From positions 1-6,912 of the forward strand of contig JAJYPO010000118.1 in assembly GCA_021795275.1 (NCBI GenBank): 6,912 nt of DNA, given 5' to 3'. A program made the translations under genes and the position numbers. Numbering within the stretch: the first letter of the stretch is position 1; each line of letters starts with the position of its first letter. Below are positions 1 to 4,509 of the stretch, piece by piece. Source of the DNA: Nitrospirota bacterium. Its GTDB lineage: Bacteria; Nitrospirota_A; Leptospirillia; Leptospirillales; Leptospirillaceae. The notes beneath the pieces are model-generated. The model did not search any database. It worked only from the letters and a program-made list of their open reading frames with translations, and had not been told where the DNA came from.

Positions 1-330
1 TACGGTGGGGAAGCGGCGGGCTACGTGGTCGAGCTTTCTGACGGGTTTCGCCTCTACCATGCCGGCGACACCAATGTCTTTTCCGACATGAGGCTTATTC
101 GCGAGCTTTACGATCCACAGTTGGTCTGTCTTCCCATCGGAGACCTCTATACGATGGGACCCCGGGAGGCGGCAATGGCGGTCGGATTTCTGGAAGCCAA
201 AACCGTTCTGCCGCTTCATCATGGAACTTTCCCTGCTCTGACGGGAACTCCGGAAGCCTTTACACGGCTGGTCGCGGACAAAAACTGCCGGGTGCTGTCC
301 GTTCGCCCGGGGGAGCCCTTTTCGCTCTGA
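1..330 (+). CDS. UPF0173-type metal-dependent hydrolase (metallo-beta-lactamase fold), C-terminal part
   Basis: The frame is open from the first base, so the start lies outside the window and 109 residues plus the stop are visible. Residues 20-24 read HAGDT, followed by an LPIGDLYTMGP segment (about 46-56) and LPLHHGTFP towards the C-terminus. This order is that of the UPF0173 (YtkL-like) branch of the metallo-beta-lactamase superfamily, whose Asp and His residues bind metal ions. The N-terminal HxHxDH metal motif of the family would lie upstream of the window and cannot be checked. The family is cytosolic and its physiological substrate is not settled, so I assign only 'hydrolase'. No SD-coupled gene follows on the same strand and the next gene is convergent. 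An ATG inside the visible part (position 25) is only an internal Met/Val region and not a credible start. Confidence 0.9.
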   Translation, partial: YGGEAAGYVVELSDGFRLYHAGDTNVFSDMRLIRELYDPQLVCLPIGDLYTMGPREAAMAVGFLEAKTVLPLHHGTFPALTGTPEAFTRLVADKNCRVLSVRPGEPFSL

Positions 331-691
331 GCCCAAAGATGAAGGAAGACGACAGGCAAAGCCATAGGTACGATCCTCAAGGCGAAAGCCCCCTTTACTC
401 CGGCGTCGTCGTTCCCGGATTCCTCCGATTTTCCGTTATTGGATGATCCAAAATGCGTGGTCGGCATGCGGGATCGAAGAGGGACCCGATTTTGCGGGAA
501 GAGTGGATCGGATGTTTCGGAGAAAACGGGGACAGGTGCCACCGATCTTCGATCAGGCGGTCACGCTGTCTTTCAAGCGGAGGATAGGGTGGGGTGCTCC
601 GCCCCGGTCTCTCCGGTCCCCCTTCCCTGGCGGGAAGGGGCGGTCGGACCAAAAGTGCCGGGACGGAAGGAAGGGTGTATGCGGGTGGGTA
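331..691. other. Convergent intergenic region, no credible gene
   Basis: These 361 bases separate the stop of the plus-strand hydrolase from the stop of the minus-strand exported protein. Several open frames cross it on both strands. Their translations are rich in Arg, Pro and Gly, have no recognisable motif or good ribosome binding site, and mostly run into the neighbouring genes. A 35-codon frame from the ATG at 339 has no SD. The only clear structure is a set of GC-rich hairpins between about 585 and 650, on the downstream side of the minus-strand gene. Confidence 0.6.
615..650 (-). terminator. Strong hairpin downstream of the exported-protein gene (possible terminator without T-tract)
   Basis: Bases 619-627 (CCCCTTCCC) and 632-640 (GGGAAGGGG) form a perfect 9-bp stem with a four-base loop. 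Flanking GGTC (615-618) and GACC (647-650) could extend it across a bulge. It begins about 50 bases beyond the minus-strand stop at 692. There is no T-run on either strand, so if it ends transcription it is not a canonical intrinsic terminator. A second GGGG/CCCC hairpin lies just beside it, around 590-605. Confidence 0.35.
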
Positions 692-1333
692 TTAGGCAGG
701 CTGGCCAAGCGGGCGTGCTGTCGCCGGGATCGAGGCAGGAGCGGCCTTTTTTCCGTGAGACAGTCCGTTTCCGTGCCAGTGAGAGGCGACCGCGCCTTTG
801 GCAGGAAAGGTCCGGGCCCAGAGTTCGACCAGGCCCTCTTTCACTTTATCGGTCTTTTTCGCCACGACGGAAGTCCGCCCGATCCTGATCGAGGAGCGGA
901 GCGTCGCTTCAACACGGTCGATGTCGTCGGGGGCGACGGAGACGCATTCTCCGGGTTTCAAGTCCCGGGGGGTCGGGTCCGAGGGAGACTCCATGACCAC
1001 CAGTGAGCTCTTGAGGCGGGCGGATCGTGCGAGAAAGATCCCGCCCACCGACTCGACTGAAAGAATCCGACCCGTGGGGGCATTGCAGAGAGGTCGGCCT
1101 GTCCGGTCGATCTTGGTTTCCCGGATCAGGAGGGAGAGGTTACGATTCCCTGCCTGGTGGCGAACCTTCATCACGATTCCCCCGATGACCTTCTTGGCGA
1201 CATGGCGGTCTCCTGTGCCTTCATCCTCGATCATCGCGGCGGGAGATTCACCGGTCTGAAAAAGGGCGAGCGCCATTCCGACAAACAGCCCCAAGAACCC
1301 TTTCGTCTTCGTTTTTCCCAGATTCTTATCCAT
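692..1333 (-). CDS. Unrecognised exported protein, under a sigma-54-type promoter
   Basis: I do not recognise this 213-residue protein. Residues 1-32 look like a Sec signal peptide: a Lys-rich start (K3, K7, K9, K11), a hydrophobic core at 12-25, and a likely cut after S30-P31-A32. The mature part alternates short hydrophobic stretches with charged turns, as in a beta-rich fold (VIGGIVMKVRH, LSLLIRE, GRILSVESVGGIFLA). It is basic and ends in an Ala/Pro/Gly/His-rich tail. The frame also has an ATG at 1372. I prefer 1333 because it gives a normal signal peptide, has a GGGTGG-like SD six bases upstream, and leaves a leader of about 50 bases from the predicted sigma-54 start site near 1383. The 1372 start would leave about 11 bases and no good SD. 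Periplasmic or surface location is inferred. Long frames on the plus strand here are shadows. Confidence 0.75.
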   Translation of the reverse strand: MDKNLGKTKTKGFLGLFVGMALALFQTGESPAAMIEDEGTGDRHVAKKVIGGIVMKVRHQAGNRNLSLLIRETKIDRTGRPLCNAPTGRILSVESVGGIFLARSARLKSSLVVMESPSDPTPRDLKPGECVSVAPDDIDRVEATLRSSIRIGRTSVVAKKTDKVKEGLVELWARTFPAKGAVASHWHGNGLSHGKKAAPASIPATARPLGQPA

Positions 1334-1393
1334 TTTTATCCACCCGGAAACAATTTGATATCCAAATTTCATGATTCTTGCCAGTCATTACAT

Positions 1394-1409
1394 AGCAATC
1401 AGTGTGCCA
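1394..1409 (-). promoter_or_regulatory. Sigma-54 (RpoN) -24/-12 promoter
   Basis: Read on the minus strand the site is TGGCACACTGATTGCT. The -24 element is TGGCAC and the -12 element is TTGC followed by T, with exactly ten bases between the invariant GG and GC. Only one base differs from the common TGGCACG-N4-TTGCW consensus. It lies in a clearly AT-rich intergenic stretch and points at the exported-protein gene. The expected start site is near 1383. The sequence and spacing are seen directly. Use by RpoN is inferred from the family consensus. Confidence 0.8.
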
Positions 1410-1447
1410 TATTAAAGTATTTTTTATTCATAACTACTTGGAGCATG

Positions 1448-1460
1448 AAAGTAATTGATA
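1448..1460 (-). promoter_or_regulatory. IHF-like site between enhancer and sigma-54 promoter
   Basis: The minus strand reads TATCAA-TTAC-TTT, against the IHF consensus WATCAA-N4-TTR, so eight of nine defined positions match. The site sits at about -65 to -77 from the predicted start, between the TGTC/GACA array and the -24/-12 elements. That is where IHF bends DNA at many sigma-54 promoters. The motif is weak in information and the region is AT-rich, so chance is possible. Position is the main support. Confidence 0.4.
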
Positions 1461-1471
1461 GGGCGATTTTT

Positions 1472-1518
1472 TGTCAGAAATCACGACACGAATGTCCATA
1501 CAAGGTGACAAAAATGTC
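1472..1518 (-). promoter_or_regulatory. Phased TGTC/GACA array, likely upstream activator sites
   Basis: Two adjacent dyads are visible: TGTC (1472-1475)-N9-GACA (1485-1488) and TGTC (1493-1496)-N10-GACA (1507-1510), with a further TGTC at 1515-1518. Like half-sites repeat every 21-22 bp, two helical turns, so they lie on one face of the DNA. The dyad centres are at about -97 and -118 from the predicted sigma-54 start, the usual distance for bacterial enhancer-binding proteins. The outer arms TTTTTGTCA (1468-1476) and TGACAAAAA (1506-1514) are a perfect 9-bp inverted repeat. The activator is not identified. TGTC half-sites have been described for PilR-type regulators, as I recall, but this is only a suggestion. 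Confidence 0.55.
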
Positions 1519-1545
1519 CTGCTTCTCCCTCATCGGAAAAAGCCT

Positions 1546-2190
1546 TCAGAGATAGTAATGGAATCCGACCATCACGTTCATGAGAGATCCCAGAAAGGTG
1601 AAGCCGGTGGCAGAAGGTCCTTCGTTGGGAAGGTTCCAGTTGATGGACAGGGGGTTCCATTGGGCAAACCAGGCGAGCCGTGGAATGTCCGCGATCTCGG
1701 TCTCGATTCCGATCCCGGCGGAGAGACTGACGGCGGAGGGGAGTCCGGCACCGGTATTGAGGGCGGGAATGAGGTCGAGGTTGGCATAGAGCAGAGAATG
1801 CCGCCGGGTGATGAGCGCCAGCATCGGCTCGATGTTCAGGGTGGCAAGGAGGCTCGATTGGGGAGAGATCTGCGGAAGCCCCAAGCCGATGCCTCCATCG
1901 AGGCCGAAGCGGTCGTTGAACCAGTACCGGGTGTCCACAAAGCCGACATTGCTGAAGACATCGCTTCCATTCTGCTGGACCATGTCCATGGGAGCCCATG
2001 CGAGTCCCACGCCGAAATGGTGGACGTTGTCATAGGTCCCTCCTGAGGATGACTGGGAGGTTGCAGGAGAATCGATACTGCCGGCCGCTGCCTCATCGGC
2101 AAGAGCCGGGTTGAGAGTCAGGGGAGTGGCGATCACGGCAAAAGAAAGCAGAAGGGACGCGAAAAGTTTTTTTCCGGCTGACGTTTTCAT
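1546..2190 (-). CDS. Outer-membrane beta-barrel protein candidate
   Basis: This 214-residue protein starts with a clear Sec signal peptide: K2/K7/K8, a hydrophobic core at 9-26 and a cleavage site after ALA at 29-31. A Ser/Gly-rich linker (about 36-51) follows. The rest alternates hydrophobic and polar residues in short segments, as membrane beta-strands do (HHFGVGLAWAP, RFGLDGGIGLGL, AVSLSAGIGIETE), and ends with VMVGFHYYL. Its size fits a small 8-strand barrel. The last residue is Leu, not the usual Phe or Trp of the barrel-assembly signal, although three aromatic-type residues precede it. I cannot name the family. The ATG has a GAGG about ten bases upstream. The gene stands alone, with the sigma-54 control region downstream and a CRP-type dyad about 130 bases upstream. 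It could bind a ligand or be structural. Confidence 0.82.
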   Translation of the reverse strand: MKTSAGKKLFASLLLSFAVIATPLTLNPALADEAAAGSIDSPATSQSSSGGTYDNVHHFGVGLAWAPMDMVQQNGSDVFSNVGFVDTRYWFNDRFGLDGGIGLGLPQISPQSSLLATLNIEPMLALITRRHSLLYANLDLIPALNTGAGLPSAVSLSAGIGIETEIADIPRLAWFAQWNPLSINWNLPNEGPSATGFTFLGSLMNVMVGFHYYL

Positions 2191-2312
2191 GGGAGGATGA
2201 CCTCGACTATCAATGGGTTGGTTATAATGGAGCTCCAGGCCCCGGCATTTGCAATTCTTGATTATCTTATCAGGGATTGTTCTGGAGGGTTATGATCCCG
2301 GTCGTCGGAAAT

Positions 2313-2328
2313 TGTGACGGCAGTCACA
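2313..2328. promoter_or_regulatory. Perfect CRP-type dyad TGTGA-N6-TCACA
   Basis: The bases TGTGACGGCAGTCACA match both half-sites of the CRP consensus exactly with the right six-base spacing. The centre is 130 bases upstream of the outer-membrane protein's ATG. A weak promoter (TTGCAA at 2249-2254 and CATTAT at 2224-2229 on the minus strand, 19 bases apart) would place it near -103. The dyad overlaps the HAD stop codon (2324-2326) and part of a hairpin, so it may instead be a by-product of a terminator. Confidence 0.42.
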
Positions 2329-2352
2329 GTGAAAGAACACTTTCTGCCGTCA
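2315..2352 (-). terminator. Hairpin at the end of the HAD gene (weak terminator)
   Basis: CTGCCGTCA (2344-2352) and TGACGGCAG (2315-2323) form a perfect 9-bp inverted repeat, with an inner AGTG/CACT pairing in the 20-base spacer. In the minus-strand transcript the first arm lies in the last codons of the HAD gene and the second follows the stop. Only a short CAATTT follows, so termination may be partial. Confidence 0.45.
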
Positions 2353-2998
2353 GAAGGCGGATATGGGGAACTGTGCGGTCCGCATCAAGAAGCTGCGACA
2401 GCGGATAGGTGTGGCCGACGCCCACCGTCTTCATTCCCGCCTCCCGGGCGGCGGCGATACCCTGCACCGAATCCTCGATGACCGCGATCTCGTGTGGCCC
2501 CCCCGTGTGGAGCCCGCGGTCGAGAAGAAGGCGATAGGCCTTCAGATACCCTTCCGGATCGGGCTTTCCATGATGCGTGTCCTCCGCGCTTACGACAAAG
2601 GCGAAGAGGTTTTTCAGGCCGTTTTTCTCGAGGGCATGGAGGATTTCGGGCCGAAGGGCCCCGGATACGATCCCGAGGGGAACCCGTCCGGCCAGCTCCC
2701 GGATCAGAGATTGGACCCCCTCGTAAAGAGGAAGTCCTTCCCCCATCCGAATCTCGTAAAGACGGGATTTGGCTTCAATCAAGTCCCGGAGGGTAGACTC
2801 TGGGACGGGAGTTTTTTTCGCCGCCTCCCATGCCGTCGAAAGACATCCCCGGTCGTCCATGCCGAGATAGAGGGCGTCATAGTCTTCGGAAGACAGGGGG
2901 ACCCCATGGGGGGCGAGGACCTGGGCGAAAAGATCCCGGTGGACGGTTTCGTCGTCGAGGATGACGCCATTGAAGTCGAACAGAACCGATCGGATCAC
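2324..2998 (-). CDS. HAD-superfamily hydrolase, beta-phosphoglucomutase/phosphatase-like
   Basis: This is a complete 224-residue cytosolic HAD protein of subfamily I length. Motif I is at residues 8-12 (DFNGV): Asp8 is the nucleophile that is phosphorylated in this family. Motif II is IVSGA with Ser112, motif III is HGKPDPEGY with Lys145, and motif IV is VIEDSVQG with Glu175/Asp176 for Mg2+ binding. An alpha-helical cap (about 16-90) lies between the first motif and the core, as in the phosphoglucomutase-like group. The usual second Asp of motif I, the general acid/base, is Asn10 here. The family acts on small phosphorylated metabolites and the substrate cannot be read from sequence. The start is GTG, supported by AGGAAAG about six bases upstream. 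The gene follows the peroxiredoxin after a strong terminator, and I see no good promoter of its own in the gap. Confidence 0.93.
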   Translation of the reverse strand: MIRSVLFDFNGVILDDETVHRDLFAQVLAPHGVPLSSEDYDALYLGMDDRGCLSTAWEAAKKTPVPESTLRDLIEAKSRLYEIRMGEGLPLYEGVQSLIRELAGRVPLGIVSGALRPEILHALEKNGLKNLFAFVVSAEDTHHGKPDPEGYLKAYRLLLDRGLHTGGPHEIAVIEDSVQGIAAAREAGMKTVGVGHTYPLSQLLDADRTVPHIRLLTAESVLSL

Positions 2999-3042
2999 GA
3001 ATCTTTCCTAAACAAAGTGTTAAGGTGGATGGCCGGGTTCGG

Positions 3043-3060
3043 AGGGGTCAAAGGGGTCAA
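3043..3060. repeat. Tandem 9-bp direct repeat (AGGGGTCAA x2)
   Basis: Two perfect adjacent copies lie at 3043-3051 and 3052-3060, between the peroxiredoxin terminator and the HAD start. On the minus strand each copy carries TTGACC, which resembles a -35 element. No -10 hexamer sits at 16-18 bases from either copy, so I do not call a promoter. Confidence 0.6.
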
Positions 3061-3092
3061 AAAAAAGGCCCCCCGCAACGTGCAGGGGGACC
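3059..3092 (-). terminator. Intrinsic terminator of the peroxiredoxin gene
   Basis: In the minus-strand transcript the stem GGTCCCCC (3092-3085) pairs with GGGGGGCC (3074-3067). After one bulged T, GCA pairs with TGC around a three-base loop. Eight T residues (3066-3059) follow directly. It starts about 33 bases after the peroxiredoxin stop. Stem, loop and T-run make this a standard rho-independent terminator. Confidence 0.9.
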
Positions 3093-3125
3093 CGGAGCAT
3101 TCCGAACGGCAAGGATTACCGGAAA

Positions 3126-3728
3126 TCAGAGCTCCTTAGCGTGGTGAGCAAGATAGTCGGCCACGCCGGCTGGGGAGGCCTTCATGGCGGGCTTTCCTTT
3201 CTGCCACCCGGCCGGACAGACTTCTCCGTGCTGTTCGGTGTATTGGAGTGCGTCGACCATCCGGAGCATCTCGTCCACGTTACGCCCGAGGGGAAGATCG
3301 TTGACCACCTGATGGCGAACGATGCGGTTCTTGTCGATCAGGAAGGAGCCTCGGAGGGCCAGTTTCTCTCCGAGAAGGACATCGTAGTCCCGGCTGATGC
3401 TCTTGGTCAGGTCGGCCACCATGGGAAAGCTCACATGGCCGAGGCCGCCTTTGTCCACCGGGGTGTTTTTCCAGGCAAGATGGGTGAAATGGGAGTCGAT
3501 GCTGACGGATATCACCTCGACGTTGCGGGAGTGGAATTCCTTCAGCCGGTGTTCGAAGGCGAGGATTTCAGAAGGGCAGACGAAGGTGAAATCAAGTGGA
3601 TAGAAAAACAGGACGCCATATTTTCCCTTCAGGACTTCCGACAGGGTGAACTTGTCGTTGAAGGAGTTGTCCCCCATGACGGCGGTGGCGGTGAAATCTG
3701 GAGCAGGCTTTCCAACGAGGACGGACAT
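3126..3728 (-). CDS. Typical 2-Cys peroxiredoxin (AhpC/Prx1 family)
   Basis: This 200-residue cytosolic enzyme reduces hydrogen peroxide, organic peroxides and peroxynitrite through a reactive Cys. The active-site segment is DFTFVCPSE with peroxidatic Cys51, and the usual Pro44 and Thr48 are present. Arg126 in ALRGSFLID completes the catalytic set. Resolving Cys171 lies in EVCPAGW near the C-terminus, so the active form is a dimer with intersubunit disulfides. Length is normal for the family. The frame extends 51 codons further upstream, but the ATG at 3728 is chosen because MSVLVGKPAPDF is the usual family start and GGAGGA lies about nine bases before it; the extension lacks family similarity. 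A GGLG motif (94-97) is present while the C-terminal YF motif is YL (192-193). The reductant (AhpF, thioredoxin or other) is not encoded nearby. It has its own promoter and terminator, so it is monocistronic or nearly so. Confidence 0.96.
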   Translation of the reverse strand: MSVLVGKPAPDFTATAVMGDNSFNDKFTLSEVLKGKYGVLFFYPLDFTFVCPSEILAFEHRLKEFHSRNVEVISVSIDSHFTHLAWKNTPVDKGGLGHVSFPMVADLTKSISRDYDVLLGEKLALRGSFLIDKNRIVRHQVVNDLPLGRNVDEMLRMVDALQYTEQHGEVCPAGWQKGKPAMKASPAGVADYLAHHAKEL

Positions 3729-3746
3729 AGGTATGGTTCCTCCGAA

Positions 3747-3761
3747 GATCAGTGATTGATC
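3747..3761. promoter_or_regulatory. Dyad GATCA-N5-TGATC just upstream of the peroxiredoxin SD
   Basis: A perfect 5+5 inverted repeat lies in the peroxiredoxin leader, four bases upstream of the GGAGGA ribosome binding site (3738-3743). As DNA it could be an operator downstream of the start site. As RNA it could form a small hairpin that affects ribosome access. It does not match a peroxide regulator consensus I can name. Confidence 0.35.
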
Positions 3762-3783
3762 GTTTGGGTGGTGGTCTGGGGTG

Positions 3784-3815
3784 CCGGCGCAAACCAGAAG
3801 AATTTCGCGTGCCGG
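3784..3815 (-). other. Leader hairpin in the peroxiredoxin 5' UTR
   Basis: In the minus-strand transcript CCGGC, GC and AAA on one side can pair with TTT, GC and GCCGG on the other, with small bulges and a nine-base loop. The same stretch also shows GTGCCGG as a direct repeat 28 bases apart on the plus strand. It lies in the middle of the predicted leader of about 108 bases. No known riboswitch is recognised. Confidence 0.3.
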
Positions 3816-3842
3816 ACATTTCCGATTCGGACGTGCTATTCC

Positions 3843-3871
3843 ATTATACGACAGCTCTGAACCGGAGTCGA
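3843..3871 (-). promoter_or_regulatory. Sigma-70-type promoter of the peroxiredoxin gene
   Basis: The minus strand carries a perfect -10 element, TATAAT (3848-3843), and TCGACT (3871-3866), four of six matches to TTGACA, with exactly 17 bases between. The start site is expected near 3836, giving an unusually long leader of about 108 bases before the ATG at 3728. Confidence 0.72.
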
Positions 3872-3970
3872 CTCCATCCACGGGAATTGCGGGATCAGAA
3901 GATCAGGGCCGAAAGATCGGGATGAACTTTCCGTCCGGGAGAGCTCGGTCGCATTTGTCACGAAGCGGTC

Positions 3971-4011
3971 GCAGGAAATGAGGGGGCTGAAAATTCCATC
4001 GGAATTCCTGC
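3971..4011 (-). terminator. Nested dyads downstream of the small gene (possible terminator)
   Basis: AATTCC (3992-3997) and GGAATT (4001-4006) form a tight stem with a three-base loop. GCAGGAA (3971-3977) and TTCCTGC (4005-4011) form a second, competing stem. In the minus-strand direction the first hairpin is followed by TT. It begins about 15 bases after the stop at 4027, where a terminator would be expected. The T-run is short, so the call is weak. Confidence 0.35.
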
Positions 4012-4026
4012 AAATCCCTTTTCATT

Positions 4027-4353
4027 TTACCATGTTTCGGCAAACAGGCCCGAAGGTGACCGAGGTCTCTGCCCCAGATCTTGTTTTTTGGGGAGAGAAT
4101 CCTTAACGACAGGGGTTATGTGTGCAATGTTCACGGGAATGTTTCCCGACTGATAGCGCGAGACGCCGGGGACGATTCTTTGGCGGATCGCGGAAATCCA
4201 GGGGGAAAGATCCCGGAAACCTTTCTTCTGATGGCACTCTTTTTCTTCGACCATTCGGATCCCCCAGGTGAGCTTTGACCAGAAAAACCATTGCGGGTCA
4301 AAACGTTCCATAAGAAGACGCGCGACATCGTCCTGGGTTCGTTCCTGGTCCAT
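4027..4353 (-). CDS. Small hypothetical protein, 108 residues
   Basis: I do not recognise this protein. The start is supported by GGAGA six to seven bases upstream of the ATG. The first 35 residues are rich in charged and aromatic residues (RFDPQWFFWSKLTWGIRMVEEKE). The C-terminal half is basic and ends in a Pro/Arg-rich stretch. There is no signal peptide, no membrane segment and no Cys pair (a single Cys around residue 40). It is probably cytosolic. It has gaps of 156 bases upstream and about 300 bases downstream, with dyads on both sides, so it is likely its own transcription unit. The antisense frames here are poorer in composition and lack an SD. It could still be a chance frame, and homologues would be needed to settle this. 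Confidence 0.6.
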   Translation of the reverse strand: MDQERTQDDVARLLMERFDPQWFFWSKLTWGIRMVEEKECHQKKGFRDLSPWISAIRQRIVPGVSRYQSGNIPVNIAHITPVVKDSLPKKQDLGQRPRSPSGLFAETW

Positions 4354-4385
4354 GGGATTCTCCGGTATGGAAGAGCGGGCTGCCC

Positions 4386-4398
4386 GAATGATTCATTC
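4386..4398. promoter_or_regulatory. Perfect 13-base dyad GAATGA-T-TCATTC
   Basis: This inverted repeat of six bases either side of a central T lies 33 bases upstream of the small gene's ATG. It is where an operator near a transcription start would sit. No matching regulator can be named and no clear -35/-10 pair is visible around it. Confidence 0.35.
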
Positions 4399-4410
4399 TT
4401 GCCACAGGAT

Positions 4411-4430
4411 CCCTCGAGGGGGTGACACCC
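4411..4430. repeat. Two adjoining palindromes (CCCTCGAGGG and GGGTG-A-CACCC)
   Basis: CCCTCGAGGG (4411-4420) is a perfect palindrome. GGGTGACACCC (4420-4430) shares its last G and is also symmetric. Both sit between the lipoprotein hairpin and the small gene. They may be operator sites or a structured RNA segment; nothing distinguishes these. Confidence 0.4.
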
Positions 4431-4474
4431 TGTTCAAGGTCCTGTTACAAGATGGTCACGGGAGAGGACGATGA

Positions 4475-4498
4475 GGGAAGGCCGGAGAAAGCCTTCCC
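4475..4498 (-). terminator. Hairpin after the lipoprotein gene
   Basis: GGGAAGGC and GCCTTCCC form a perfect 8-bp stem around an eight-base loop, starting 12 bases after the lipoprotein stop at 4510. The position fits a terminator, but no T-run follows in the transcript direction. Confidence 0.45.
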
Positions 4499-4509
4499 GA
4501 AGGACTGCG

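Noticed and set aside
339..446. A 35-codon frame with a protein-like end (LYSGVVVPGFLRFSVIG), possibly continuing in another frame after 443.
   Set aside because: No SD before the ATG, no recognisable motif, and joining it to the next frame would need an assumed frameshift. The continuation is Arg/Gly-rich and overlaps the exported-protein gene.
443..1006. Long plus-strand frame of 187 codons.
   Set aside because: It is antisense to the exported protein, rich in Arg/Gly/Pro, without SD or motif. The minus-strand product has a signal peptide and a promoter, so this is a shadow.
2223..2228. A perfect TATAAT on the plus strand.
   Set aside because: No -35 element at the right distance and no plus-strand gene downstream; it lies in the control region of the minus-strand barrel gene.
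3043..3060. TTGACC copies on the minus strand as -35 elements for the HAD gene.
   Set aside because: No -10-like hexamer at 16-18 bases from either copy.
2363..3139. Plus-strand frame of 258 codons.
   Set aside because: It is antisense to the HAD gene, which has all catalytic motifs. The frame is open only because of codon bias on the other strand.
3141..3755. Plus-strand frame of 204 codons.
   Set aside because: It mirrors the peroxiredoxin, whose identity is certain, and has no SD or family motif.
3729..3881. N-terminal extension of the peroxiredoxin by 51 codons.
   Set aside because: It spans the predicted promoter and leader, has no family similarity, and the ATG at 3728 has a strong SD and the normal family start.
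1374..4404. The shared 10-mer ATTCTTGCCA at 1374-1383 and 4395-4404, upstream of two minus-strand genes.
   Set aside because: Ten-base matches are expected several times by chance in a window of this length, and the flanks do not agree. The second copy does not form a sigma-54 site because the -12 GC is missing.
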